Assembly (NCBI RefSeq): GCF_030936135.1
Contig: NC_082632.1
Span: forward strand, 248,001-312,000
Origin: Gavia stellata
Lineage: Eukaryota > Chordata > Aves > Gaviiformes > Gaviidae
Direction: 5' to 3'
DNA: 64,000 bases
Shown here: positions 35,164-47,638 of the stretch, piece after piece
Position numbering within the stretch: the stretch's first letter is position 1
Layout: every line of letters begins with the position of its first letter
Notes under the pieces: model-generated
Seen by the model: only the letters and a program-made list of their open reading frames with translations
Told to the model about the DNA's origin: nothing
The model's database searches: none
Made by a program: the position numbers and the translations under genes

Positions 35164-38100
35164 CGTTACAGCAGTTGGGTCTTCGCCTGTGCAAATAAAG
35201 CGAGTTACCTCTAATGCTGTGAGGTTATTCAGTAGGAAACGGCTGACACCAGGTATTTTTCTCCCAGGACAAAGGAAAAAGCACAGCATTGCCCTTTCAG
35301 CTGGTTTACATGCAGTGCAGGAAGGGAAACATAATTTCTGCCTTCAGGAAACCAGGATCTACTTTGTTTTTCCAAGCCATCCTCGATTTTATGGGCTTCT
35401 GCCAGCTCTGTTTCCCCTGGAGAGGTGTTGTCTCAATTACTTCCCCACTTTTTCCGCTGCAAGGTTTTCAGCTCCCATCCCTGCTCCAGGACCCTCAGGT
35501 TACCCCACGTGGTGCTGGATGGCCCTTCAAACCCATCTGAGCCACGTCCCCACAGAAACCACCCACTCATCTCCCCATCATACGCAAGGCGTCTCTTAAA
35601 GCCTCTAGGAAAGAGGATGGCGCTTACTTACCTGCGACATGAAATGTTTCTGCCGTCCCTGACGCCGCGGAGGGGACTGCGGCACCCTCCGGGGACAAGC
35701 GCGTCCCTCAATTCCACCAGCAACAGGGTGAGCAGGGTCAAGAACACCTCAAGACCGCAGCACGGCACCAGCCAGGTCTTTCTCTGTCCCAGGGCTTTGC
35801 CAGGATGCTCCTGCTGTCACTAAAAAGACAAAAACCTCATAATCCCCCCAAAACCTCAATGCTGCTCGTCACAACACTTTTTTTCTAAGTCTCTTACTTT
35901 CCTCAAAGCTTCTTTTCTCCTTTTTTCACATCCCAGCCTGCGTCCACTTTGAATTATTGCTTCTCAAAACTTCCCACGAGAGCATATTTTTCTACATTGT
36001 TCTTGCAAACCGCTTTCCTAAATTCTTTTGCGTTTTGACCTTTCCCTGCACACGGCCTCTTCCCACAGCAAAACAGATTCTGGTCTCTCCTCAGAGATGC
36101 AAAAATCAGTCCCACAGAAGCTATTCGTGGCACATTCGCATTTACAAGAAAAAGCTCAGAGAAACAGAACAAGAATCCACCACTGCAAAATAGAAAAACC
36201 TGCAGATGCTGTTATCAACAAGCCCTTGAAGTCACGGACAGCTACAGCTTTGGTTGCTCTACAAAGAGCTCCGTATTTACTAAAACTACACATACAACCC
36301 TGACATCAGATGCACAGCTGGCTGCTGTTTAATATCAGCACTGCAAACACAAATTATATTTGCTGCAAATTGAGGCAGGTCCAAAGTGCAAATATTTTCC
36401 AGGTAAGGACCACCTTCATGCGTTTGGAAAGGTAAGAATCAAAAAGATAGGTTTTTTTCTCCCCAAAACATCTGATTTGGAATAGGGTTTAACTGAGGTA
36501 GCATTTTGCTACTGTCCGCAACACCCAAAACCAAATTACTCCTGCTCCAGGCTGCAGCTTGGCGCATTTTGGAGTAAAACGGGTGATGGAAGAAGAGGGA
36601 GAGAAAAACACCAACAGGAAGAACGTCATTATCAGAAATACTCCCAAATACACTGGACTTGCGGGAAATAAAGGACTTTTCTGTCCCAAAAACATGTCAA
36701 AAATATTAGAGGCGAACATTGTTCTAGGTCACGGCCTTGGTAGGGGGAAAACATTGCTGCCCAGTGAGAGAAGCAATGTCTTTGCAAGTGTCACGTGGAA
36801 ATAAATCAAAGGTGCTTTTGTCTAACACCCAAGGAGCGAGGAATCCACGCAGCAAACAGGACTGAATCCCTCGTGCCCTGACAACACCTGAATACTACTG
36901 CAAAAAAAGAAAAATCCACCTTTTATCTGCAGGGGTATCCCATGCAACAGGGGACACAGCGAGGTGTCGCTGTGAGGAGACGCCCTGGGGTCACCAGCAC
37001 CCCAAAGTGGGACCCACAGCCTGGGGGGAGCTGGAGCGGGAGTCCCAGGGGAGAAGGGAGTGGACTGCCGAGGGGGAAGATGCTAGAGGGTGGGAAAAAA
37101 CCTGCCCCCAAATGAAGTTAGGGGGTTCCCATCTGCAGGGCTTTGTGAGGCAGCCTCGGTGCCCTTCTCTGCAGGCTCCCAACTCACCCTCCGCACGCTC
37201 AAAAGAAAACGGGCTTTTCCACGCCAGCTTTCTAGTCCAAACTCATGGGGGAACCGCTGCTGAACTTGGGGTTTCCAGCTGCTGGGAGAGGATAGATAAG
37301 CTCCCACTGAACAACCGACTTCCACTGCACGTTTTTTCCTCTGCGGCAGAGGAAAAACTGCAGTTTTCCCCCCCTCTGTGTCTACAACCTCCATCCAGAT
37401 GAGGGATTTAAACATACAGAGGGATGCTTTCTGCTCCTGATCCCCAAATTTATCCCCTACGTATAGTACTGCAGCAAGAATCCAGCAAGCTGGAAACAAC
37501 CAGAGGCGTCTAATAACAGACACCAAGCAGCTGCTGAAACCCACGCCCTTCTGCATGCCGTGATAAAAGACACTTCTGTCTGACCAGCACTCTTGCCTTA
37601 GAAACCTCCTTATCACTGTTGCCATATTATTTGTTTTTCAGTTAATCTCACACCCTCCTCTATCCCCCAAAGCCAAGCGCAGAGATGGGGGAGCGCCTGC
37701 ATCGCAAACCCCGGCCAGGCTCTGCTGCAACTTGCAGAACCAGAGCAAAGCACCCACTGGTGCTTACAAGACATCCCCAGGTTGAACGCTTTTGGGATAC
37801 AGTGGGAGCAAGTCACACTACTGCTTAGATGTGATCAGTATCAGGTGTGGTTTCTCTGTTCTGACTTCACAGCTGGTGTTGATTGTTAGGGACCCGGAAA
37901 AGCTCACTCAACTTTTCCATGATGTAATGCACCACACCAAGGGATGAGGCCAGATAAAGACATGAGCTTGAGCAGCAGTAACATGATTTCGGCAAGTCAT
38001 TGTCCAGTTTCCTCCGTTGAGAATTCCCCTCTCCCTTGGATTCGGCACGGCAATCTCCAGAATTAAAACTAGGCTCAAACCTAAACTTGCTTCCCACCAC

Positions 38101-40590
38101 GGTCCAACCCAAACCTCCCACCACGCAACACTCTCTTACCCCCTCTTTCGTTGAGGCTTTTACCCCTGGCTCATGCCCCGTAACTCACCGCTCGGTCCCA
38201 GGGAAAGGCGGTGAGTGCCAACGTCAGGAAGCCCACTAATTTCAGCTCTCCCGGCTCTGTTACCGAGCAGCTCAAGGCTTTTCAGCCCACGCCTGGACAC
38301 AGCATTGCTCCGACGGTTGGTGGAGGCAGGTTGGCATCCTTGGATTGTCCTGCCCAGGGTGTCCCCAGGGTGGTGAGGGGCTGAGAGTCTCTTGAGAGTT
38401 GCTGTCCCGTCTCTTGCCTCCTACAGAGAAATACAGAAGGGACAAAGCTTTCTGTACATTCTCCAGCCAAAAAAAAAAAAAGAACTAAAGAAATATTTGG
38501 CAAGGGCAAGCCTTCAGGTTTGCCTCGGAGCAGCCATATATGAAAGTAAAACCCAGAGGAAGCGCTCCACACCCAGCACTGTCAAAACAAACCAGGTCAA
38601 AGCCAATTTCATTACTGCAGTGTTTACCACTGCTGACTTGCCTCTGCTCCCGCCTTGGTACCTCTGTGTCCTCCAACCTAAGGAGCAAAAGGGGGATGGA
38701 GGCAGAGACACATCTCCCCCCTTGGAGCTTTTTCCCCTCCTTTCCTCTCTCCCAGCTTTTTTGCACCCGCCTCAAATTACTCCCACCCACTCACACTCCC
38801 TTTTGGATTAAACAAGCTGCTTCAGCAAATTCCACCAAGAAAAAAAAAACCAAACCACCCAGGGGAGGGCAGGCAGGATGGTGGACAGTGGGGATGGCAT
38901 CAGCTCAAAACCATCCTCCCAAGCGCATCAGCTGACACTGCCCATCATCAGCATCTTCACCTGCAAGAGCGACACAGACATTTTTTAGGTGACAGATCCC
39001 ATCTGCCTTCCCCACAAAGAAACATTTGCTAGCTCCCTGGCCAGGTTCTCTTCTCCACTTGAGGCTCATAGTTCCTTTTACAGAAAAAGTGCTTTAAAAA
39101 AACCCAAACATGGGGCCAAAGCTACCACCGTCTATCCCAGCTGGTGCCAGGTGACAGACGCTGCAGACAAAACTATTTCTGGGCTTGACAAGCTGGAGGG
39201 TGTCCCACCCCCTCATCATAATTGCAGAGCAACTGGCAGGGAAGAGTAAGAACAGCTGAGGAACAACAAAGGTGATGTTTTGTACCTGATGGAAGATGGT
39301 GGTTTCTCTCCCCTTCGTCCGCGACCTCTTGTTTTCAGCGCAGCGAGCTCATGAGAGGAGGTGCTCCAGGCAGGAGGAGGAGCGCCGGGACGCGCGTGTG
39401 TCTGCACAGGGGTGTGTTTGCTCGTGCAAGACTGTGTACGGGGGCTCTCAGGGCCCCCCCAATCCTGATACCTACCACCGGGTGCTGCTGCAGGAGCCCC
39501 AGGAGCAGCTGCGGGTCGCAGGGACAAGCCCAGCCTGGATGATGGGTGAAGAAACCTCACTGCATCCCTTGCGAGGGCAGTGACGGTGTGGCTATGTGGA
39601 AGGGTGGCCATCAGGGCTGCTGCAAACAGCCCCCTCCCAGTCCTCCCAGTCCATTCACCCACCACCATCCCAGTTCAGGTGGCTGTTTTCATGCAGCGGG
39701 GAGGGGAGGTGGTGCAATACCATGGGGCAGTCCCACCGAGCTTTGCAGCTTGCCCTGAGCTGGGGAAACCCTATTTTTGGAGGTTCATGCTACAGGGAGA
39801 GGTTCTTACCTCCTCCCCATCACCCCTGATGTGGCAGCTGCAGCTTAGACTTGCAGCCATCCCCGTATCCTGCATCCCCTCTCCCCCTCCCCTGCTCAGC
39901 AAAATAGGTTTCGGGCGTTTGCCCTCCTTGGGCTCCGGACCAGGCACTGCCTCGCGGCGAGCTCACTTACTAGGGGTTTAGTTTTGGATTTCTTTTTAAT
40001 CCCCCCACCTTGTTTGTTTTTTCCTTTCTAACCCTAACACTCTCACCGCTGCGCTTCCTCTCTGCCTTTGCAATGCTGCTGCGAGCACTGTGCCACGAGC
40101 ATCCATCTCCTCCGCTGCCCGTCAGTCCCTTCCTGGCACAAGCCGCCTCTCCTGGGTTAGTTGTGCCGTGCCTGGGGTGAAAGCATGACCCGAGGATGGG
40201 GACGGTCCAGGAGGAAGATTGAGGGGGACGCTGGGCAGAAATCCCAAAGGCATCTCCCCAGGGGGTTGGATGGGGGCCCTGGTGCACCCTGGAGCCGTGG
40301 AAGGGTGAGTGCTGCTGGGCAGAAAGGGACAGGTCCGGCGTGCACGAGGGCGTGCGTGCACAAGCAGGCTTATTTGGTACAGAAGGATGCTCTTTCCAGC
40401 CCGCCCCGTTAGCAAACTTGCTCGAAAACACCACACAACAGAGCCCAGCTAACATCGTTATTAATTTGTGCAGGGGTTGATTGGTGCACAGCAACGTCAG
40501 CACCGGCTCCCGCATCCCCCCGCTGAGGGCCTGATCCTGGCCCGTCCCCGAGCGTCTCCCAGGGCCACAGCCCAGCTCGCGGCCCCTGGC
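35164..40590. other. Intergenic between G and H; no gene seen
   Basis: About 5.4 kb. I scanned both strands for lectin and Ig exons and found none. Around 39.2-39.6 kb the sequence is richer in CpG. A 38-base element at 40034-40071 has an inverted partner at 46388-46426. Long open frames here (for example minus strand 37083-37625) have no recognisable motif and follow base composition. Confidence 0.5.
40034..40071 (-). repeat. Copy 1 of an inverted short repeat
   Basis: Read on the minus strand, GCAAAGGCAGAGAGGAAGCG and the following bases match plus-strand sequence at 46388-46426 with few changes. Both copies flank the H gene region. The family is not recognised. Confidence 0.5.
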
Positions 40591-43500
40591 TCAGAGTTGG
40601 GTGGCTTCTTTCTGGCAGATCCACTGCAACGCCGAGCTGCAGCTGTCGGAGCTGATCCCGTCCTCCCTGACCACCCCGCAGCTCCCACCTCTATACCAGG
40701 ACCTCACGCGGAACCTGCGGATGCAGGAGGGAGCCCATGTCACGGCACGAGGGTCCCTCGGGTGACAGTGGAGGTGCCCACCCCGACACCCATCCCTCCC
40801 TGAAGTGCTCACCATCCCTGCTCCAGGAGGGAGCCGTTCAGCCAGGTCCAGCTCTTCCCAGAGGAGGGGATGGAGAGGCCGATCCAGAAGTAGCGGGTGG
40901 GTTTCCGTATGGTTTTCTTTAAGAAACCCTGTTTTGGGGAGAGGGAAGGTACTGATGCCAGTGTGCCAGCCCAAAACAGGCTCCAGCCTGTGCCTGCGCA
41001 GCCCCTGTCCCAGGACCGAGCCCCGCCGGTACCCCCCACACCCTGATGCTGGCAAAGGCACCCTGGAGGCTTGGGTACAGGGGTGGGTGCTGACCCCACA
41101 TTCCTAGGTGACCCTTTAGCCCTTCCCTAGGTGCCACCAGCCCCTCAGGCGCAGTCCTGGGACCCGTCCCACATCCCCGATGCCACCGATCCCTTTACCA
41201 GCTCATCCTGGTCCGCCGGCATCAGCAGCTGGGCATCCCGATTCACGCAGTCCTCCCGGCTCTTGCTCCAAGGGTTGGTCCTGTCAGCAACCCAATAGCA
41301 CTTGGTCCTGCGCAGCATCCAGCCCATGGGGCAGAGCTTGCACCCCTCACCCTCTGAAAGACAATCAGTGCCACATTCAGCCACCAAGAAGCCACCTTGT
41401 CCCCTGCACATCCAAAGAAGGACAAGTGTTTAAGTCCTGCTTGCTCCCCAGGAACACGGGGATGCCCCGAGCTTTGCTTGGTTCTCCAATTTGGGCGTGC
41501 TACAAGTTTTTGGGAAAGCTGATCTCTTCGTGGCGAGGGCAGTTACCTTGCAGCTTTGATGAGCAGAGACCTTTCCTCAGCTCCAAGCGGACGATCTCCA
41601 GGGTGCTGTTGCAATCTCCTACGTTCCCGCTCGCGTTTTTGTGGCTCCCTGGGTTCTCTGACTGCTGGTGGAGAACTGCAAGGGAAGGATGGAGCAAGGG
41701 AGAGGGACAGGCTCCCCCAGGCACAATGCCCACTGAGATCTACCTGCACTCGGCCCCAGCGCGCTGCAGGGAAGCGTCTGGGATGGATCGTGATGCCAAG
41801 CGGGTGCTCAGAGCCCTCCAGCCCTCCCCTCATCCTTCCTGTTATCTCAGCTCGCCCCAATCCTTGATCTGAGCATCTCATGGGGGATGAGAATTGGCCT
41901 CAGGGTCCCAACCCAGAGCAGACCCCAGATCGTCTTCTTTTGGGGTAGAGGGTCACCACCTCTGAGCTTACTGTCCCCCCACACTTGGACCTGCCTCCAC
42001 CGCACTGCTGCTCTGCACTGGCAACAGGATGTGGCCCCTCCACACCCTGCATGAGATAGCACCCGAGATATGGAGGCATCAAACTGGATGGCTGCAGAAA
42101 GCCCCGTAGCCTCTGACCGCTACGGAAGTGGTCTCTCCTGCAAAACAAGCCGTGACGGCCTTATCTGTCCACCCAGAGAGGCTTGACACAAAGGCGAAGA
42201 GTTCTTCACCACTTTCTGACTACCCCTTGCAGCACAGCGTGCCCGCAGACACCTGCAGCATGCACAAACAGTTCCCAGCACGTTTATTTTGAGGTCTCTC
42301 TGGTACTGGGCCCACACAAGTTCAAACCATCAGCCCCAGATCGCCGCTGGCCCCAGATCCACCCTACAACAGGGACAGCAAATCTCTACAAGGCCACCGT
42401 GCCCCAGCTCGCACCCAAAGTCGCTCCCACATCCCGAGAGCATCATCTGTGTTTTGCAGCTCTTGGCCCCGTGGAGGGCATGGTGCTCAGGGAAGCTCAA
42501 GCCTGATCCCTTTGCTCCTTCCTCCACACCCCCGTGCCAAAAGCTCGGCAGATCCATCCCCACGGTGCAAATCCATGCCCCAGTCCCACCCCAGCAGGAG
42601 ATCTACTGGATCGCCTCCCCCAACCAAAATAGTCAAGTCTCCTCTGAGACTTGTCAAGTCAGAGCTGATACCCATCAGCTTTAAGAAATTCTGATAAAAA
42701 CCCACTTCTCCACACCTCGCGCTGACGTGCGCCAGCCAACGCAGATCATAAAAAGCAGATTTGCCTCCTACACAAGCACCTGGGCCAGCACCCCAGGAGC
42801 AGGGACCCCCTCCCTGCTCTTTGGATGGTCCCCTCTTTGGATTGTCCTTTGGTCGTCCCCGTGCCGACAAGCGGAGCTACTCACGCAAGCATCCCGTCGC
42901 TACCACAGCCGCTCCGAGGAGGAGGTTCCCGGTCCAGCTGGCCCAGAGAGCGGTTCGGTGCCACTGGAGACAGACCGATGCTGCAAGAGAAAGAGTTGTT
43001 CGGAGAAAAAGAACAAACACTGCCCTAATCCTGCACCCAGCGAGCCAGATCTGCAGCACAGATCTGGGCTGTTTTCTCCCCAAAAGCCCTCCTGCTGGCA
43101 CTGGGGCAAAGTCGCTCATGATGAGGTTGGGTTGGTTTTACCCAGATACCCAAGACTCCAAGAACTGGGAATTTCCTGGATGTTATAACCCTTTGGCTTT
43201 CTAATGGCTTAAGTCAAGGGTAGAAGTGGGCCAAGGTGAGAGATGTGCCCCACCAGCACAGGTGGACCGGGGATTAAGGTTCATCATCAGCCTAGGAATA
43301 AGACAGCAAAGGAGGATTCCACATCTGATTCCACCTTAACGTCAGCAGAAGGTGGGTTTTGCCCAGCCCTTTGAGGTCAAAAGGGCTGCGTTTGGTGGAA
43401 ATTGTGAATTCTTGCAAAAAAGAGGGTGCAGCGTGTTGACTGAATTGGTCCTCACCAGGCAGAGGTCCCTTCCAGAGGAGGAAAGGGCAAGAATTAAACC

Positions 43501-44365
43501 TTTCGCTGTTTTTGCCGTAAGCTAGAAACCAAAACTAGAGGCAGCAGGAAAAGAGCGTGAAGCAGCACCACAGCAAGGCAGCGGAGGATGGAAACAAGAC
43601 AAGGATGTGAAAGGCCACTACAGGTGCAGGGAAGATGGACCGGGAGTATCGAGACTTGGGTCAGGCCGTCTAAAGACGCCCGCTGCCCCTCAGCACTGCA
43701 GGTCTCCTGAGGGCGGCTAGATTCGGGCAGGTTGGGAGCCTTTGCTGGCTGAGGGGGGGGCGAATTTCTTCTTCTATCACTCCAGGACAAGAACGGTTCC
43801 TTCGGGCGGGTTTTAAGAACCAGCCCCTGAAAACGCACTTGGTGCGGTGGCCGAGTCCTGCCTCACAAGCTTCGGAGGTTTAGTTTTCAGAGTTCAGCCT
43901 CTCCACGCCAGGACGATGTTCAAACGGCCAAGCTGAGGGCAGCTAGAGCTTAAAAATAATCGCGCAAAACGGAGGCTTGATCCTGGCAGGGCCCACTTGG
44001 TTTCCACAGTGGAGGAATCCCATTTAAGTGAGCCACGGTAGGATTCCGGGCACCGAGTAAAACAGTGACCCCGTTTCTTTGAAACCCTACAGCTGTTTCA
44101 AGACAAAACAAGTGAAGGGATCCCAAACAGCGGATGGGATCCCTTATCACACCACCACAGCCATGGGCCTATTCCTCTCCCTGCAACACCCAGAGGGTGG
44201 GAGTCTCCCAACGCAACCACAGCCCAAAAAAAAAAAAAATATATACCCCAAGAAACCCCCAAAAGCCACATCGCACTTACTGCCAGGCTGAGGAAGTGAG
44301 TGCAGTTTCCTGCAGTGTTTCCTGGGAGCGATATCCAGGTCAGCGTAAATAATTTCCCCAGCCAT
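40591..44365 (-). CDS. Gene H: KLRB1/B-NK-like inhibitory NK receptor
   Basis: Six exons, 234 residues: 44281-44365 (cytoplasmic), 42885-42980 (membrane), 41547-41675 (stalk with NAS and NST glycosylation sites), 41199-41353, 40813-40928 and 40591-40714 (lectin domain). The protein starts MAGEIIYADLDIAP, an ITIM almost identical to that of gene B. The membrane exon carries LWASWTGNLLLGAAVVATG, less hydrophobic than in B. The domain shows CKLCPMGWMLRRTKCYW, DCVNRDAQLL, FWIGLSI, WTWLNGS and QWICQKEATQL. The first lectin exon is 155 bases, the same as in B. By family knowledge it recruits SHP phosphatases upon binding a CLEC2-type ligand. It lies in the same orientation as gene I, which is upstream of it. 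Confidence 0.9.
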
Positions 44366-47300
44366 AGCGGGAGAGGCGAGAGGACCACCAGCCGTGCCTC
44401 TCGCTCGAACAGTGGCAATCCAGCAGTGGGGAAATCCGTTTTTTCTGAGGTTTTTCACTCCTCCAGCTCAGTTTTACAAGCTCCTCTCCAAGCTAGAGGT
44501 CTGCAAGGATAAGCACGAGCCTCTGAATGCTTGTCAGGCCGCAAGAGAGCGCGTTCGATGCGCTGGCCAGCCTGAAAATGAAACCTCACGTAACTTCTGC
44601 TGAATTAAGCCAGGGAAAATGAGCTCACATCAAGGGAAGTAACATCTAATAGCATCAAGAAGCCTCTTCTATTCAAAGTCGAGCCATATTCAAAGGTACC
44701 AAACGAAATCTCCCAAACAAGACACCTTTAATAATAAAAAAAGCCCAAACAAACCCAAAATGTCATTCTGCAAATAGGCAGTTCCAGACTTCGCTTCCCT
44801 CTGTCCAAATTGGTTATTTTGCAAGAAAAATAAGGTGTGATTGCAAGAACGATGCAGAGACTCGGCCATCTCCCAGAATATTCCCAGTAGGATTGTAAGA
44901 ATTGTGATTTTTATGAAATAAAACAAACCCAGGTCCCTCCCACCCTTATCGTCTCCCTTTAGCTACTTGAAAGGTGTTTTCTAGCCTCAGTCACTGCTTC
45001 TCCCCACCCAAACCTATTCCAGCATCGCCATCTTCTTCCTGTTACCAATTTCTCTGTAATCCCACTGGTTTTTCAGCTTGGGTTTGAAGCACACCACCAT
45101 TTCGCTGCTCTGCGGAGCAAGCAGGTGCCAAAAAAGCCTGGGAGACTCTGGAAACAAGGGGTTAGAAATGAGCCCTTCAAGGGGAAGAGGATGGAAAAAT
45201 GTTCCAAACAGCTCAAGAAATCTATTTTGGTTTTCCTTCATTCCTTGTTTTCAAGTCACTTCCAAGAGACAGTCAGCTTCTCCCTTTGGAAACCAGGATG
45301 AGACTAGACTAGAGGGCAGGAAAGGTAGAAAACGCAAACCCAAAGTTATAGAAAATACAGCTATAAAAGCGCAAGATGACATTCTCACTGGTTTGTTTGC
45401 AAGACTTGCCCATCTTTTTCTGCACACAGGCTGAGAAACGCCCCCCAAGGATCCTCCAACCCCAGCGAGGCAAAAGCCAGACTGTCAGAAGAGAAGTCAG
45501 ATGCTTCTGCATCCAAGAATTAGGTATTTACCCCCCTTTAGGAGAAAGTGGTTTCTCTGGAGAGCAAAACCACTCCAGACTTGCAACATGAGCACGTGGG
45601 GGAGCCCGACTGCAAACTTTACACCTGCAAGCTTGTTAAGCTATTTTTAATTTTGCAGCTCGGAACAGGAATCCCTGCATATCGCCGAGCAGGATTCCTC
45701 CTCTTTACAGCAGCAGGAAGGAATTAAGCAGTGCGTGGAAGATGGACGCTCAGCCATGCTGGTTGCTCTGGAGGGACCAGTTTAAACCACTGCTCCCAGT
45801 CCAGCTTGAACTGCAGGCAACGCTGGCAGGAGTCCCGGTAACGTGGAGAGGAAGAAAAAGAGAGTCAGATGTGGGGAAATGTGAGCTAAACCAAGGTGCA
45901 GGCATTGCTAGCGCAGGCAGCTGGGTGAGAACCGCCTACGCCAGCCATCACCATGCTTAAAGCAGCTCGGTGCAGACCCTTATTTCCACAACAGCCCCCA
46001 TCTGACACCCGATTTCCTTTCTGCCCGCCCCCGTCATGCCAGAGACAAACATTGCTCAAAGGCATTTTTTCTTCCTTTAAATAGTTTCGAGGCCCCATTG
46101 GGTAAATTTTGCCCTGTCCCCTGAGAAGCGGAGTGGCTGTGGTTAACAGCATGAAAGCAGAAAGGTTGCAATGAGAAGGGCAGCCTGTGAGGGCTGCCAC
46201 ATCTGCCAAGGTAATTATAGAGCTGCTGCGGCCAAAAAGCCTGAGTGACCTTGCCCCGGGGAAAAAAGGCACCTCAGAAGCAGGTATGTGCCCCCGCCTT
46301 TCCCACTCTTCACTCACCGCAGCCTGTGCCCACTCTAATGCGGGGGGGGTTAGCATTCTTCTAGCTGGATCGTCATCCTTAACGGAAGCAAAGGCGGAGA
46401 GGAAGCGTAGCGGTGTGAGCGCTAAGGGAAAGACAGCAGAAAGAAAGGCGTTAGGAAGAGATGAGAAAGAAGTTGGGGGGGGGGGGAGGGAGAGAAGAGC
46501 CTCTCCCCATGGCAGAAGCCCCCAAAAAAGGGTTTCCCCAGCTCAGGAAGAGCAAGCCAAATAAAAATGGGGTTAGACTACCCCACAGCACTCCTCTCCC
46601 ATCCGAACCCCTAACTGGGATGCTCGAGGACAGGTGGACTGGGACCACTGGGAAGGGGTCCTCCCAGCGGCACCGTGCTAGCAGGGGACACGGTGAGGTT
46701 TGTTCGCCCACCAGCCTGGCCAGGTTCGTCCCCGATGCCCACAGCTGCTTTCAGCTGCTTCTGGGGCACCTCCAGCAGCCCCTTCTTGAGGGTGTCAGGG
46801 CTTGGGGGGCCCCGGGAGCCCCCGTACGCGGGAAAACAAGGGGTGACAGGGAGGGACGGCGGTTTTCAGCAGAGCACGGCCTGGGGGAAACCCCAGAAGT
46901 CACCCGGGCATTGGGCAGAGCCAGCGCCCCGTGACAGGCTCCAGCCATCCCCCTCCAGGCTCTGGCACCCCCGGCTGCCGTGGCTCGAGGGAGAAGACCC
47001 CGGGGGGCAGCCGTCCCCTCACACCCCTGCACCCCAACGCTCCAAAAGCCAGGATGGGGAGTGCACCCGGGGGTGAGGACGGGAACGGACAGGGCTGCCT
47101 TGAGCAGGCACCTTCCGGATCAGAAGGGACACCCACGGGCGTTTACCATGTTTTAATAAAAAAATCAGGAGAAAAACAGCATCGACATCTGTAACTCTCG
47201 TGGGCGCCAGACACGGGCCGCTTCACACCCCGGCTCTCTGTCCTGTCGGCCCCGCACAGTGCCAGGGACCTCCGCTGAGCTCTCCGCGCCCATCTCATCC

Positions 47301-47638
47301 GGCAGCAGCTGCTCGAGCTCCATCGCCACAGCGCAACAGCAGATCTACGCGAACCGCGAGAGAAGCAAGATGAGTTCTGGGGTGGGCCCAGAAGGAGAAA
47401 GAAACCCGCGCCACGCGCAACCCGAGCCCCCAGTCCAGGCAGCCACATGTCCGCTTCCACGATGTCTCCCCGTCCTGCAGGTTCATCTCCCCAAGACCCG
47501 GCAGTGAGTTGTTGCGGAGACCAGGAGCAACCTGCACCAGCAGCTGAGGCAAGAACATCCCTGCGCTACTCGACGCTGGTGAAAGAGGTGAAGCTGTGAG
47601 TCCCCAGCACGGAGAAGGTCCTTTCTCCATCACCTCTG
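44366..47638. other. Intergenic between H and I
   Basis: No gene is supported. It includes the second copy of the inverted short repeat (46388-46426), a G-run near 46474 and GC-rich sequence from 46.6 to 47.1 kb. Short open frames lack motifs. The 3' untranslated region of gene I should lie at its right end; an ATTAAA on the minus strand near 47150 is a possible polyadenylation signal. Confidence 0.5.
46388..46426 (+). repeat. Copy 2 of an inverted short repeat
   Basis: GCAAAGGCGGAGAGGAAGCG with following bases matches the minus strand at 40034-40071. The two copies are inverted and about 6.3 kb apart. Confidence 0.5.
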
